From the NCBI RefSeq assembly GCF_943734655.1, contig NC_071354.1:10820001-10884000 (forward strand): DNA of 64,000 nt, in the 5' to 3' direction. The first letter of the stretch is position 1. Each line of letters starts with the position of its first letter. Below, piece by piece: positions 1 to 11,650 of this stretch. Below the pieces are notes generated by a model. That model was not told the origin of the DNA, searched no databases, and saw only the letters and a program-made list of their open reading frames with translations. Origin of the DNA: Sabethes cyaneus. Its lineage: Eukaryota > Arthropoda > Insecta > Diptera > Culicidae. Both the position numbers and the translations under genes were made by a program.

Positions 1-900
1 ACCTTAACCATCGCTAGGTAGTGATCCGACTCAATCTTAGCACTTCGATAGGATCTGACATCGATGATGCCGACAGTCGATCAAAACGTGGTCGATCTGT
101 GATTTTGTTTGATTTGATGACCTCCTACTTGTGTAGGAGTCTATGCTGGAAAAAGGTACTACGTGCGGCCATGTTCTTGGAGATTGCAAAGTCGATGAGT
201 CGTTTGTCCCATTTTGTTTATCAGCGGATGTACGCTGAAATCTTCAATCACCGATTCGTATTCTTCCTCCTGGACGACCTGAGGATTGAAATCCCCGATG
301 ATTTTGATAGCATATTTCGGACAGCAGGCGTATTCACGCTCCAACTGCGCATATAATTACTTCTTGTTGACTTGGGTACGTAAGGGTTGCGCACGTTGAT
401 GACGCTTATGATGAAGAACCAGCCCTTGATCCTTAATCTGTACATTCGATGATTCGCCACCTAATCACCCATTTCCGCCTCACGCCCTTCTCTGTGAGAG
501 TTGTGTCCAACTCGTTTAGTGGTAGTTCCTCGTCCCGAGTTCCCAATCCATAGCCCTTTTTTCGTCGCATGGGTCTATTCCGATTCTGCCAGTCCGACTT
601 AATTTATGCCTTATTCATTGCTTATTAGTGGCGGTTTTAAGGTGGCGGCTTGCAAGGCCTGCAGCACCAACCACTTGTCTCGCCGGAGAGAACCAACGAA
701 GCTCAAAAGACCCCTCCTTCTCTATCAGCATGCGACCTTGGCTTCCACCGAGTCCGAGATTGGTAACCCGATCCCGATCCCCACAAAGGTTGCTCGTTTT
801 CCGGTTGGTACCATAAGGAAGGAGGGAGGTAGGGATAGGAGTTGTTGGATCAAAGGCTAAGGACCACCTCCAGGTAAGCGAGGCACCGTTGTTACACACT
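1..900 (-). pseudogene. RTE-type non-LTR retrotransposon relic, 5' part with endonuclease
   Basis: On the minus strand a broken reading frame resembles the N-terminal half of an insect RTE-type element. Around 460-360 it reads RIKGWFFIISVINVRNPYVP, and around 344-160 it carries the APE endonuclease core EREYACCPKYAIKIIGDFN, with the catalytic GDFN still present. Further upstream (about 899-615) GRMLIEKEGSFELRWFSPAR resembles the start of the open reading frame. The family nicks target DNA with this endonuclease and copies its own RNA at the nick. Frameshifts and stops break the frame several times, so no product is expected. The relic runs off the window start, so the reverse transcriptase half is not visible. 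Family assignment is from recognised motifs, not a search. Confidence 0.75.
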
Positions 901-1460
901 ATCTAACCGTTCACCAATTAACCTTTTCGTAGTTGTTGTATTTAGATAACCTGCCTTACTAGGACCACGCCACGGAGTCCCGTGACGTTCGAGACAACAT
1001 GTGTCTGTTGTTAGTCACTCCTAACATGAAATATAGACGCTCATATGGAATAGTGACAAGTGAATGATGTAGCACCTTGTAGTAGGATCACCGACTGGAG
1101 TCGGCTTTGAACTCTAGACAGACGCTCAAGGCTGGCAAGGAAATTCTTCGTCCTAACACTTGACATTGGCATGAGTGCATCTATGTCAGCATACGATTTT
1201 GATTTTCTCCGAAATTGGTCCCTCTATCCCTCCCAAAATTGTCCTTATTACGGCTTGTACTACGACGAGGTAGCGCAGACTTGTTAAGAGCACAGGGCGG
1301 AGCGACACGGACTACTCGGACACCGATAATTAAACACAGTATCAGCACTGTGCACTGGCTCAGTACTAGAGAAAGAAAGAACCTGAACGCGGTGCTTTTA
1401 TCTTCTGCTCAGCACCGATGAACAAGGTGCCAACGAACCTCGTATGGTTTCGTTCTTTAT
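901..1460. other. No gene; probable 5' flank or UTR of the RTE-type relic
   Basis: No protein family is recognisable here. The stretch lies directly upstream (minus orientation) of the endonuclease relic and may be the untranslated leader of that element. A 68-residue plus-strand frame at 1215-1421 looks random. Confidence 0.3.
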
Positions 1461-1464
1461 TATT

Positions 1465-1660
1465 TTCTATCTTACTTACTTAATTGGGCTAACGTCTTAT
1501 GACAAGGTCTGCGTAGTGTAATTTCTCCATCTATTTCGGTCCATGGCAGCTGATCTCCAGTTCTGCGGGCACCCAGTGCTCGCCAGATCTCGCTAAACCT
1601 GGTCTTGCCACCTCGTTCGCTGTGCCCCTCTTCATCGTGTTCCTACCGGATTCGATAGTT
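1465..1660 (-). repeat. 3' terminal tail of an RTE-type element, minus orientation
   Basis: This segment is closely similar to 54930-55085 in this window. Both contain TACTTACTTAATTGG, CAGTGCTCGCCAGATCTCGC and CTGGTCTTGCCACCTCG in the same order. On the minus strand the segment ends in a short TAAG microsatellite, as RTE-type 3' ends often do. It lies upstream, in the same orientation, of the endonuclease relic at 1-900. The layout is therefore one element's 3' end followed by another's 5' region. Confidence 0.7.
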
Positions 1661-1739
1661 GTCCGGCATTCTAGCAACATGTCCTACCCAACGTTTCCAT
1701 CCAGTTTAAATCACTTTCTGAAAACTGGGTTCGCCGCAG

Positions 1740-2440
1740 AGACGCGCGAGCTCATAGTTCAAGAAGGGCCACAAGTTGGACTATGCGAACTACCGTGCGA
1801 TCACCGTTCTCTCGTCTACCGTGCTGTCCCAAATCATTTTTCGCCGACTATCACCAATTGCGAACAGATTCGTGTGGATTTATCAACCTGGCTTCGTTAA
1901 AGCTCAACAGCGGATCAAATATTTACACTTCTCCAAAAAGGCCACGCTCCATTTGTTAGATGACTTCAAAGCTGCATATGATACCATCGACCGAAAAGAT
2001 CTATGGACAATCATGAACGAAAACGGCTTCAAGCTGATCAAATGGTTCTAATCTATGATGAAAAGTACACAGTGCTGCGTTCAGATTTCGGATGGATAAT
2101 CGAGTTCACTCGAATTACACAGAGGGTGATGGTCCCTCATGCCTGCTGTTCAACGTAGCGCTACAAGGTGTTATGAATCGAACGAATATCAACACTTGGG
2201 GCACGGTCCGCAATAAATATCTAGTCAATTTGTCTGCTTTGCCGATGACATGGATATTATTGGTAGAAATCTGTGCCATACGGGGGCGACGAGTTTGAGG
2301 TAGTTGACGAGTTTGTCTATCTTGGCTCATTGGTAACGGAAGATCTGTGAGTTTTCGAAAGAAATATTGTGTCTGCTTCCGGTCCGGTAGGACTACCAGC
2401 GGCGCAGCGAGCAAAATCGTTAGACCAGGTGTAGCGCAGA
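1740..2440 (+). pseudogene. RTE-type reverse transcriptase relic
   Basis: Plus-strand frames read LDYANYRAITVLSSTVLSQI, ANRFVWIYQPGF and LLDDFKAAYDTIDRKDLW. DFKAAYD is the first catalytic-aspartate motif (motif A) of this reverse transcriptase family. Later, around 2287-2335, a different frame gives EFEVVDEFVYLGSLVT, a signature just after the RT domain. The YADD/FADD region (about 2230-2260) is frame-shifted and eroded. At least three frames are needed to follow the homology, so this is a dead copy. Its orientation is opposite to the two relics immediately to the left. Confidence 0.85.
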
Positions 2441-2953
2441 GTCTTGCAAAGAGCTGTCCAAGGAATTGAAATGAACAACCGAGTGAATAGGAGAAATCTT
2501 GTTCATCAGGCTATGTCTTAGTCGGTAAGTCAACTAAGTAAATGGTCCAAAAGTCGCGCTCGAAAGTTGTACTATAAGATTCTGACGAACTGCCAGGGAT
2601 GCTTCCTTATGGGCGACGAAACTAATGTGAAAATGGGCTTTGGGTAGCTTCCCGGACAAAGTTCCTCTTAACCACGATTCGACGAGATACCGAATAAATT
2701 GAGGTTTACTCTTGCTTATAAATTTGCTAATAAATTTCTGATCAAGGTTTTCGTTGCAAATCAGACTATGAACTGTGAAGTCTACAAGGAAGAATGCCCG
2801 AAAAACGTTTTCTGCCATATAACAAAGTACACGCTCGAGGCTTGCGAAATTTTGGCCAGATTTGGTCAGCAGCCACTATAGCTGAAAGACACTTCAGTAG
2901 TATCGTGGCACAACGGGGTGGATACATTCAATAAAAAACCTCAATCTACCTAA
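2441..2953. other. No recognisable gene
   Basis: No family recognised. Short frames at 2534-2818 (minus) and 2699-2881 (plus) overlap each other and have no motif. Confidence 0.4.
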
Positions 2954-3060
2954 CCCAAGTAGCACACTTTAGGTTGATTTAGTTGAGGCAACCGAATTAC
3001 GACTGAAATTAGTCATATTTCGGTTTCCACAACAACTTTGTAACAACCGTGTTAGTAGGG
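2954..3060. repeat. Palindromic MITE, CCCAAGTAGCACA family, copy 1
   Basis: About 107 bp that folds back on itself. It begins CCCAAGTAGCACAC and ends GTGTTAGTAGGG, and its centre is a near-palindrome around GACTGAAATTAGTC. A second copy lies at 62419-62525 with the same ends and centre. It is too small to encode anything, so it is presumed to have been mobilised in trans. Confidence 0.75.
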
Positions 3061-5660
3061 AATTGTCCCTAACTTGCCAAACGAGAAATATTGGACAGTT
3101 GTTAAGGAAAAGTTGAAAAACAGTGACTTTGCCACTCGGGATGCTGCAGTGATGAAGGGATGGTGAGCGTGGGTCGCTCAGGTTGACTTAATGTGTGTTC
3201 AGTAGTAATGAATCATAACTTAGACTGCTGAACCTTGTTCTAAAAATAGATAAGTTTCCATCTTATTTAAATAAGACTCACTATGAAGTGGATTATATCT
3301 GGTTTTTGAAGTTTTGTTAGATAATAAATACCCTAAATTTGTCGAAATTCGTTTGTATTCAATTTCATTTCAAATTCATTGCCCCCCTGATTTCCAAGCT
3401 TAAGTCACGCCACCGCTCGCTCGGTTGGGAAAGTACACTCGCCGGACATCGCAGCAAGCCGCGTTACAACAACGTTGTTGATCAAACAAAACGGTCCATT
3501 CATCCCGTCCCGTCCGTGCGCTGTTGTTTATGTGCCCTTTTACTGGCCTGGCCGTTTTTGTTCGAATCAAAGTCACACTAAAGCACACTCCCGCTTCGAT
3601 GATTCGACTAACTAACTGACTGACTTCTTCTATTCATCCCAACCAAGGAACGGCATAATGGGTTTTTTATTCAACTTAATAGGACCTTTTTTCCACCATC
3701 TAACTAAACCCTAATCGGTCGGTTGCTGTTTTGCGCGCCGTGACGGAGACGGGCAACACGGGCATAAATCATAATTTCTTCACAATTATCCTAATCATCG
3801 TGAAATCGTGGTGGTGAAAGACAAATAAACTAAAAGCAAAACCGCACTCGTGCACAGCCTACTTAGTTTTGTTTACATTCATCAGGCAATTCCGGCGCGC
3901 AGTGTAATCAAGCACAAGTCAAGGGGTAGGCACCTCTCTAAATAGAAATGCAACTTATTGGGAACGACGACGACGACGATTGCTTATTCGTGCGCCAAAG
4001 ACCTCCACCGGTGAATCCAGCCCACTTCGATCGTGGTAATCGGGGCGATGTGATACAATTTTGCGGAGGACGGCATCCTCCGTATCGTATCGCATCATGG
4101 TGGCTCGAGCCGAGCCACCTTGGTTTGTTTGACTGAGAGACCAGACGAGACGGGGCTATTAAAAATTCAATTAAGACATTAACACGGTCGGATCGATCGC
4201 GGTGTGTGTTTGTTAACTGTGGATTGACGAGATAAGATAAGCACTGTGCAGGATGCAGGTGCTGGTTGCCCGGGATGAAATTTGCAACGTAGGTTGTGTT
4301 GTGGGTTTTCTCTCTGGTTTGATCTTAACAACTGAGCCGGTCACAAATCGGATCTTAACCGGAATGGGAAAGAAAAATGATTGAGTACCTACTGGATTAA
4401 TTTTGTTCTGTTTTTTATCGAAAATCTACAATTTTTATTAAATTGGCATTCCAAAAATTCAAGGAAAGGTTATTTTGTACCATGATTTGCTAAAATGCTG
4501 TTTCAAAATATGCTACAAAGAGGTTAGGGCGTAATAAAAGCTGTTCCCCATCAGCCTACTTTGTATGACGAACATAAAAAGTTCGCCATATTTCAATAAA
4601 AAAATTCATAAAGCATCGTTTAGCAAGGTTTGATTTAGGTCGAAAAAATAACATATTCTTAGAAATGAACGAGTTAAAATTCCAAGCCAAAAACTCGCCC
4701 CGTTTCGTTGTTTGGTGTTTTTTTCGGCAGGCAAGTATGTAGTAATACGAGAATATACACGATCATCCGCGGAACATGATTAGTCATGCGAAAACCGTTT
4801 TTGCTCGAGTAGCATTATTTTATTTTTTTCAACAGCAAAACCCATCTCATCCATAAATTCCGAGAACTATTTCTCATTATTTTGCACCTCGCTCAAGTTT
4901 TTTCTTTCCATCATCACACTCTTTCTTCTCGTCTACCTCGGCCCGGCCGGGTGTCTGACGGCCAGACCCATAATTCGTTCCAGCTGTCCGTTTGGCGTTG
5001 CACTTTTTGCCGGTTCCGAACAGTTCCAAAATGGATCGGCGGAACACAGCAATAGTGCAAGAAACAAACTTGAGTCCGTCTGGCGGGCCGAAAACGGAAC
5101 GGAAATAAACCACAATTCGTTTTCCCGCTGCGCTGGCTGGCTGACGACGACGAGAAATGATGCAAAGCAGGCCTGTGTGTGGCGGAAAGGAAATGCGCAC
5201 GGCGCATTTGCATCGAGTCCGACTAATCCGAGTTCAAAACTCGGAAAAATTTCCTTCCTTCGGAAAAGTGTTGGAAATTTTATTCAAATTTAATCACAAC
5301 TTTTCCGCCGAGCATCGAAATTACGGTACTGTGTTTGGAAAATTTCTGTTCGCTGGGTTGCACCGAACAAGGAAGGACGAAGGCGGAAATTTTAAATGCG
5401 CAAAAGTGCAATAAAAATGGTGCAACTTTGCGGTGGCTACGACGATGGTAGAAGTACAACTTGCAAGTCGGCTTCCACGGCAGCAGCAACCGAGAAAACT
5501 GCGCTGCGGCTAGATTAAAATGTAAATAAAATAATGAAACTGTCTAGCGTTCGAGGGGCTTGTCGCTGGCCTGCTGTTGCTTGCTGCAGCGCTGACTGGC
5601 TTTGTTCGCGGTTTTGCAAGTTAATATTTCGCGAGGGCGAAGTTCTTGACATCCTAAACG
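3061..5660. other. Non-repetitive island without a recognised gene
   Basis: This stretch shows no obvious similarity to the repeats elsewhere in the window. It contains patches of moderate GC (3720-4140, 4930-5230) and homeodomain-like AT motifs such as AATTCAATTAAG near 4165. Antisense frames of about 100 residues at 4877-5213 overlap one another and show no domain. It may be host intergenic or intronic DNA, but nothing shows that directly. Confidence 0.35.
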
Positions 5661-5769
5661 AGAATGTACTTCCAGGCGGCCTTAGGAGGTCTGATAACTA
5701 GCGTAACCAGACATGAACAAAAGGTGGGGCATCTATCAGAAGAATGTTTTATCGGTAGATTATATGTCG

Positions 5770-6085
5770 AAAGCTGCTTTTTATCATCGGTTTTTCTTCT
5801 TTTCCTTTCTGGTTTTATCTTTTTGTTTGATTCTTTCAAAAAATTACTATTTATTTTCTTTTTCTTCTGTTTCATTTGCCCGTTTTTTGTCACATCCATC
5901 TCTTTTTATATCTCGGTTCTTCCAGTTTTCCTCGTTTCCTTTATCGGATTTTTTCCGCGATATTCTTTCTTATTTTGATTTCACTTGTTTTCTGTTTCCT
6001 TTTCCGTTTTTATCTCGTTTTCCTCTATTCGTCCCGTTTGGCCTCCTTTTCTCTTTTTTTTGTTCGCTTTTTACTATTTTTTTGT
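5770..6085. repeat. Degenerate polypyrimidine tract (plus strand), copy 1
   Basis: A run composed almost only of C and T on the plus strand, with recurring TTTTCC and CGTTTT blocks. Stop codons all need purines, so such tracts stay open in all three frames; the Phe/Ser/Leu-rich open frames here are artefacts. Similar tracts occur at 8720-9130, 9530-9850 and 9935-10545, and in purine orientation at 47100-48125, 48905-49320 and 62985-63775. Confidence 0.85.
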
Positions 6086-6094
6086 AATGACTTG

Positions 6095-6179
6095 TGTGGG
6101 GATTGACTACTCATGGAACAGTCTGTTACATTGCTCTATCCCAGCTTGAGAACATGCATCGCGCAACTCACGCTCTCGG
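6095..6179 (+). repeat. 84-bp direct repeat, copy 1
   Basis: The segment starting GTGGGGATTGACTACTCATG recurs at 7852-7935 with only about three differences. The two copies bracket 1.7 kb that includes the minisatellite at 6563-7135. No inverted termini or coding content are visible in the unit. Confidence 0.9.
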
Positions 6180-6562
6180 CCAAGATTGAGACCCTTTATT
6201 GATTTGATTTCGAACGACCCTAACGTGAAACGTGGTCCAGCGTTAGTAGAAGTATTACCCTTCGAAATTTCTACGATTGTGAACTTTTTTTCAAAGGCAT
6301 TGCTGTTTAGGCATATTTTTGGAAGTGAAATCTTTTGTGTTGCCAAAACCGCGTGCTTTTGTTGTCAAAGTTGGTCCGTGCCAAGATCTAAATACCACTG
6401 TGTTCTATCTAAAAGCAAAAGTGAGGAACGAATTTTACATTCTTTTTTCATGGTGTAAGGCGTTTGCAGTTTGCGTATGTTTTGAGGAACCGTTTGGCAG
6501 GAATTGTGACAGCTGTATATAAAATATAAGGTCTGGCAAGTACAACATTTTGTGTAATAATT
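6180..6562. other. No recognisable gene
   Basis: AT-rich sequence between the direct repeat and the minisatellite. Overlapping frames on both strands have no recognised motif. Confidence 0.4.
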
Positions 6563-7135
6563 ACGGTACGACCATTAATAATTTGGTACGACCATTGATA
6601 AGAAAAATGAATCGGTACGATCATTGTTGCATAGCGAATATGGTTCGGAACGATCATAGATGAAGAGAATGTTTCGGTACGACCATAGATGAAGAGAATG
6701 GTTCGGTACGACCATTGTTGCATAGAGAATATGATTCGGTACGACCATAGATAAAGAGAATATGGTTTGGTACGACCATAGATGAAGAGAATATGGTTCG
6801 GTACGACCATAGATGAAGAGAATGGTTCGGTACGACCATTGCTGCACAGAGAATATGGTTCGGTACGATCATAGATGAAGAGAATGGTTCGGTACGAACA
6901 TTGATAAGAAAAATGAATCGGTACGTTCACTGTTGCACAAATAATATGGTTCGGTAGGACCATAGATGAAGTGAATAGTTCGGTACGACCATAGATAGGA
7001 GAAGTGATTCGGTACGATTATTGTTGCATGAAGTATATGGTTCGGTACTACCATTGGTAAATAGAGTGGAGTAGTTCTGTATGATCATTGTCGAAAGGAT
7101 GGTTCAGTACGACCGTTATTTAGTGAAATGGTTCT
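6563..7135. repeat. Minisatellite of about 19 units of 29-34 bp
   Basis: Units share the core TTCGGTACGACCAT and differ in the spacer. Three spacer types recur: type A ends GATAAGAAAAATGAA, type B has TGTTGCATAGAGAATATG, and type C has AGATGAAGAGAATG. The order A-B-C appears twice, at units 2-4 and 12-14, which suggests that blocks of several units were copied together. The minus strand stays open for up to 171 codons (VVPNHSLHLWSYRTI-like repeats), but this reflects the unit and not a gene. Outer units are the most diverged, as expected for an array maintained from its middle. Confidence 0.9.
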
Positions 7136-7851
7136 GGGTTATGCACATAATGAGTCATACTGGTTTAAGCTGTTTTGGATCCATTTTGGATTATGTTGCA
7201 CTCTGAAATTTGCCATGTACTTAGGTGCTATTTATAATTAATAGCATACAGCTTTTTTGTCCCCATTGACATTAAAATGTTTAATATGCTAAAAAGCATA
7301 TCTATACGGGTTATCACTAAAGTCGAGGATAACTGGGATATGGAACAAAGAGACTTAGAGGAAGAAACTATAATGTCAAGTGAGAGCAAAAAAAAGGGTT
7401 CGATGAATCTCACTGGGAAAATTTCATAGCATCGTCTTAGCAAAATGCTGAGACAGATGATTCCATGGGTTGAAAAGGCGTAGGAAAGCGTGTAGACTAA
7501 AATTTGCTTGACAGTCGATCATACGATCTATAAAAAAGGATAGTTTTTGTTTGCATTACCGGAAGCATTACATTTGCTATTAGTAAAAAAAGGATTAATT
7601 TCTGCCGCAAAGCTATCGATGTTTGACTGGGCTACTCAACTTTGACACAAAAGTCAACAGATATCTACGTATGTATTCTTTGATTGGTACAACAGCACAG
7701 TGCATTTCAAACAGGGCGTGCAAGACGTGGACGTATGACTATGACGGTAAATTTATTGGGAACACGATCGCTACTTTCGGAACTGGAAAACTTTTTTTGA
7801 TATAGATCAAGTTGTTTTTTTCATGTTTTATCTTGTAAGAAGAGGAGAGAT
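7136..7851. other. No recognisable gene
   Basis: AT-rich sequence between the minisatellite and the second 84-bp repeat. Nothing was recognised on either strand. Confidence 0.4.
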
Positions 7852-7935
7852 GTGGGGATTGACTACTCATGGAACAGTCTGTTACATTGCTTTATCCCAG
7901 CTTGAGAGCATGCATCGCGCAACTCACTCTCTCGG
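7852..7935 (+). repeat. 84-bp direct repeat, copy 2
   Basis: Near-identical to 6095-6179, in the same orientation. The high identity implies a recent duplication compared with the decayed elements around it. Confidence 0.9.
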
Positions 7936-8063
7936 TAGTAATACTCTGCGCTTCCAACGCTACATAGGGCAAGAACGGTTCGGAGTGGTATCGTGTCGGC
8001 AATGATCGGCAATGCGTATACGGGAATGATAGAATTGGGAGAATGAAACAGAATATTGGACTA

Positions 8064-8226
8064 CCTAACATAACGGGCGGCAGTAGTTTAATGAGTAAAA
8101 CATTCGGGTACCAGCCGAAAGAGCGTGTATGCCCTACCTAGTATGGCTGTCCATATAGAAATTTTACATTTCATCCAATTAATCATTCTTTGCATCAGAC
8201 GTTTCCTCCCTTTACAAAATGTTATT
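8064..8226 (+). mobile_element. tRNA-derived SINE, copy 1
   Basis: The tRNA-like head begins AACGGGCGGCAG and has a box A-like element, TAGTTTAATGAG. It continues AAAACATTCGGGTACCAGCC, and its box B region is eroded. The body has TCATCCAATTAATCATTCTTT and CATCAGACGTTTCCTCCC, which recur in the copies at 27555 and 62093. A short leader, CCTAACATAAC, is shared with copies at 57038 and 62083. Such elements are transcribed by RNA polymerase III and use another element's reverse transcriptase to move. Confidence 0.75.
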
Positions 8227-8719
8227 TACCAGTTAAAAATTTGTAGCCCATCAACCGTCAAGTTTGATCTAAATCGCATCAAGAAGATCAAATGTCGTCT
8301 CAGCAGCAATAAAAGAGGATGACCGGGCACGATCGGGAGGACGATCTTGACTGCCGACTGAGTAGCAGCAAAATAAAAGTCTGCAACCAGCGAGCCGCAG
8401 TATTAAAGGAGTGTACTTCAAAAGCTAGCTAGCTTCGCGAGTGTCAAAGAAGCTTACGTTGAATTGCATTAGTGATTTCGCCAAATTGTGGTGTAAACTC
8501 GGTCGTTTCGAACCAACGACAACCGTCGAGCAAGCTGGGCATCCTTGAGAGGCATAGAGAACTTGAAATTTGCCAATCCGTAAGCCAGATTTTCGGTAAA
8601 GGCTTTCTTTTCCATTTAATTAGATTACGAAATTTGATACGAAGTTTTACTTAAAATTAGGATTGGCACTTTTCGTCTTATTTTCTTGCGTTATTCTGTC
8701 ATAGTAAAACATACTAACC
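8227..8719. other. No recognisable gene
   Basis: Nothing was recognised. The stretch includes AAGCTAGCTAGCTTCGCGAG near 8422, which is partly palindromic. Confidence 0.35.
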
Positions 8720-9130
8720 TCTTTTCTGTTCCGTTTTTTTTTTTCTTACCAGTTCCGTTTTTCCACTCTTTGTTCTGTTTTTCTCCTTTTCTGTACCGTA
8801 TTTTTGGTTTTTTTCTCACGATTCTTTTTTTCCTTCCAATTTTCCTTTTTTATCGTTTTGTGTTCCTGTTACATCGTTATTTTTTTTCCGTTTTCCGTAT
8901 TTTTAGTTCCCTTTTTCGTTTCCAGTTTGCGTTTTTTATAACTCTTTTTATCTTCTTTCCTTCTCGTTTTTCATTTTCATTTGTTCCATTTTTCTTTTAT
9001 TGGACGCCCCGTTTTGTTCATCTTGCTTGTCACGTTCTTTCTGTTTTCGACTCCATTTTCCTCTCTGCTCTCCAGTTTTCCTTTTCCATCTCCTGTTGTT
9101 CTTCTTTATCTCTCCCGTTTTACTTATTTC
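8720..9130. repeat. Degenerate polypyrimidine tract, copy 2
   Basis: Plus-strand C/T-only sequence of the type at 5770-6085. The 149-codon open frame across it is a compositional artefact. Confidence 0.85.
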
Positions 9131-9529
9131 ATTGATTTTTTAGATTAATTAAGTTTTTATCACCCCCGCCCCCTCTTGGAAATTGGCTTGAAAAATCGTG
9201 GGGCAAAAAAATAATTTGCAGGATATGAGTTAAATTTTTTTTTATAAAATCAATTGTCTCTGGGCTCTACAGCCTGAAAAACTCGAAAAATGAGTGTACG
9301 AGTTGAGTTATCGCTTCTAGCACGAAATAGAAAAAGAAGTTCAAACAGTGGAATTTCCGAAACTCGGCCCAAAAAATTTTCTTTCGTTTTTGTCCTTTTG
9401 TTCGTAGATTTTTGCATGAACAATAACAACGTATTTATTAAAAGCATGAATTGATTTGGTTTTCATGTTTAAACTGGAGGGACAAAAACTTTTTTAAATA
9501 TTTGTAATGGCCTTAATACCTATTATTGT
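9131..9529. other. No recognisable gene
   Basis: AT-rich spacer between pyrimidine tracts. The minus-strand frame at 9250-9447 shows no motif. Confidence 0.35.
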
Positions 9530-9850
9530 TTCTTTTTCTACTTTTTCTGGCCCATTTTACCGTTTTATATGCCATCTTTCGTTTTTCATCCTGTCTGATC
9601 TTTTTTTCCAGTTTTTCTCGTTTCCCCTATCGGGTTTCTTTTTTATTTTTTTGTTTCGATTTTTTTTTGTCGTTTTACCTCTTCTTCTCTCCCGTTTTCT
9701 CAGCTTTACTCTTACGTTTTTTTATCCAACCTGCTCTCTATTTGTTTTCTTTTCTTTCCGTTTTCTTTAGTTTTTCCTTTCTTCTATCCGTCCCTTGCTC
9801 TATTTTTCGTTATCTTCTATCTCGATCTTTTCTCCCCTTTTTTGTTAGAT
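9530..9850. repeat. Degenerate polypyrimidine tract, copy 3
   Basis: The same C/T-only sequence type. GTTTTTCTCGTTTCCCC-like text resembles 5925-5945, so the tracts may descend from a common unit and not from independent slippage alone. Confidence 0.85.
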
Positions 9851-9932
9851 TATAGTCACTTTAACCACCTTGGGTCATTCGTGACTTCTATGGGTTTGGG
9901 ATTTGAAACCGGGTCCTCGGCGTGAGAGGCTT
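9850..9932 (-). mobile_element. 3' part of a second tRNA-derived SINE (partial)
   Basis: On the minus strand the segment reads CCTCTCACGCCGAGG, then CCCGGTTTCAAATCCC, a good match to a tRNA box B / T-arm. It ends with AAGGTGGTTAAAGTGACTA. No box A is visible, because the upstream side is a polypyrimidine tract. The arrangement fits a 5'-truncated tRNA-related SINE of another family than the one at 8064. The assignment rests on the box B match alone. Confidence 0.45.
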
Positions 9933-9934
9933 CG

Positions 9935-10545
9935 TTTTTGCGCTTTTCCTTTTCATTTGTTGTCATTTTCAGTCCCATTTCGTCGTTTTTTCTTTTTAAC
10001 TCCTCATCTATTTCATAGCTTCCGTTTGTTCCGTTCTTCCTCTTATTATGTCCTCCTTATCTACCACGTTCAATTTTTCTTTTCCATTCGCTTTTATCTT
10101 CCATGTTCCTCAATTTTCTTCTCTTTTTTGTTCCCGTTTCTTCTGTTCCCGTATTTTCATTTTCTCCTTTCCTGTCTTTTTTCAGCATTTCCGTTCCTTT
10201 TTTTCACGGTTTTCTAGTTTTCTTTATCGTTTTTCTTTCTTTTCTCTCATTTATCTTTTTTTACCTTCCGTTCTTCCTCTTCTTCTCTCCAGACTCATCC
10301 TCTCTTGCTCTTTTTTCCCTTTTTTCTCCCATCTCCCATTTTTCCACTTTTATTTCTTTTATGACACGTTTTTCATTCCATTATGTTACGTTTTTTCTTT
10401 CGTTTACCTCTTCTTGTTTATTTCAGTTTCTCTTCTTTTCTCTCTCTCTCTTTTTTTATAGCGTCCATCCAGTTCTTGACACGTTTTTCTTCGTGCTCTT
10501 TTCCGTTTTTTCTCCTTCTGCCCGTTTTTTACCTTTTACCTTTGT
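9935..10545. repeat. Degenerate polypyrimidine tract, copy 4
   Basis: The longest plus-strand C/T tract in the window. Open frames exist in all three forward phases, which is expected of purine-free sequence and does not indicate coding. Confidence 0.85.
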
Positions 10546-10556
10546 TATACCCTGAT

Positions 10557-10628
10557 GTCGCTTTTTACGCTAATTTAGAAGTTTCCGTAAAAAACGGCGT
10601 GAATCCCGAAATTTGGGTAAAAAGCGAC
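10557..10628. repeat. 72-bp hairpin element
   Basis: The sequence starts GTCGCTTTTTACGCTAATTT and ends AAATTTGGGTAAAAAGCGAC, giving a stem of about 20 bp with few mismatches around an inner loop. It has the structure of a very short foldback element. It sits between a pyrimidine tract and the (TG)n run. Confidence 0.65.
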
Positions 10629-10690
10629 TTCTGTATATGCTCGAAGGGCCAAATGTCATATACCAGCCGACAGGGTTCGACAAATTGAGC

Positions 10691-11284
<594 letters not shown>

Positions 11285-11650
11285 GGACTCAAAACGAGAT
11301 TTGAAATCGGATTTCAACTTAGAACTTGAAACGACTTCAAATAAGACGTGAAATCGGTTTCGAAATTGTACTTGAAATTGAATTCGAAATCAAAGTTGTA
11401 ATTTGGTTTGAAATTAGACTTACAATAGGAATTGAAATTGGACCTAAAATTGGTTATAAATTGCACTTCAAATTGTATTTGGAATTTTACTTAAAACTAG
11501 ACTTCAATCTGGACTTGAAATCAGTGTTCAAATTGGCCATACAATTAGAATTCAATTTGGACGAGGAATTAAGCTTGATTGTTAGGCTTGATGCTAAACT
11601 TGAAATTTAAATTATTATAAGACTCGAGATTGGACTTGAAACTGATACTA
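11285..11650. repeat. Degenerate 18-bp-period array, copy 1
   Basis: Repeats of a unit close to TTGAAATTGGACTTGAAA with many substitutions. Because the period is a multiple of three, one plus-strand frame stays open for 94 codons and encodes alternating hydrophobic and charged residues (FEIVLEIEFEI-like). No start context, splice signals or homology support a gene. The reverse-oriented equivalent is at 61775-62040. Confidence 0.8.

Noticed and set aside
6448..6963. 171-codon minus-strand frame with VVPNH repeats
   Set aside because: It is the translation of a minisatellite whose units vary in length, and two other frames over the same DNA are also open. No start or homology.
6563..7135. Possible CRISPR-like array
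   Set aside because: Spacers between the shared cores are not unique but fall into three recurrent types, unit length varies, and the context is eukaryotic.
6095..7935. A small LTR retrotransposon with 84-bp LTRs
   Set aside because: The repeats lack inverted ends, a primer-binding site and a polypurine tract, and no gag or pol is found between them.
8686..10688. Several plus-strand open frames of 80-150 codons rich in Phe, Ser and Leu
   Set aside because: They lie in pyrimidine-only DNA, where no stop codon can occur in any forward frame. Overlapping frames are open at once and no domain is seen.
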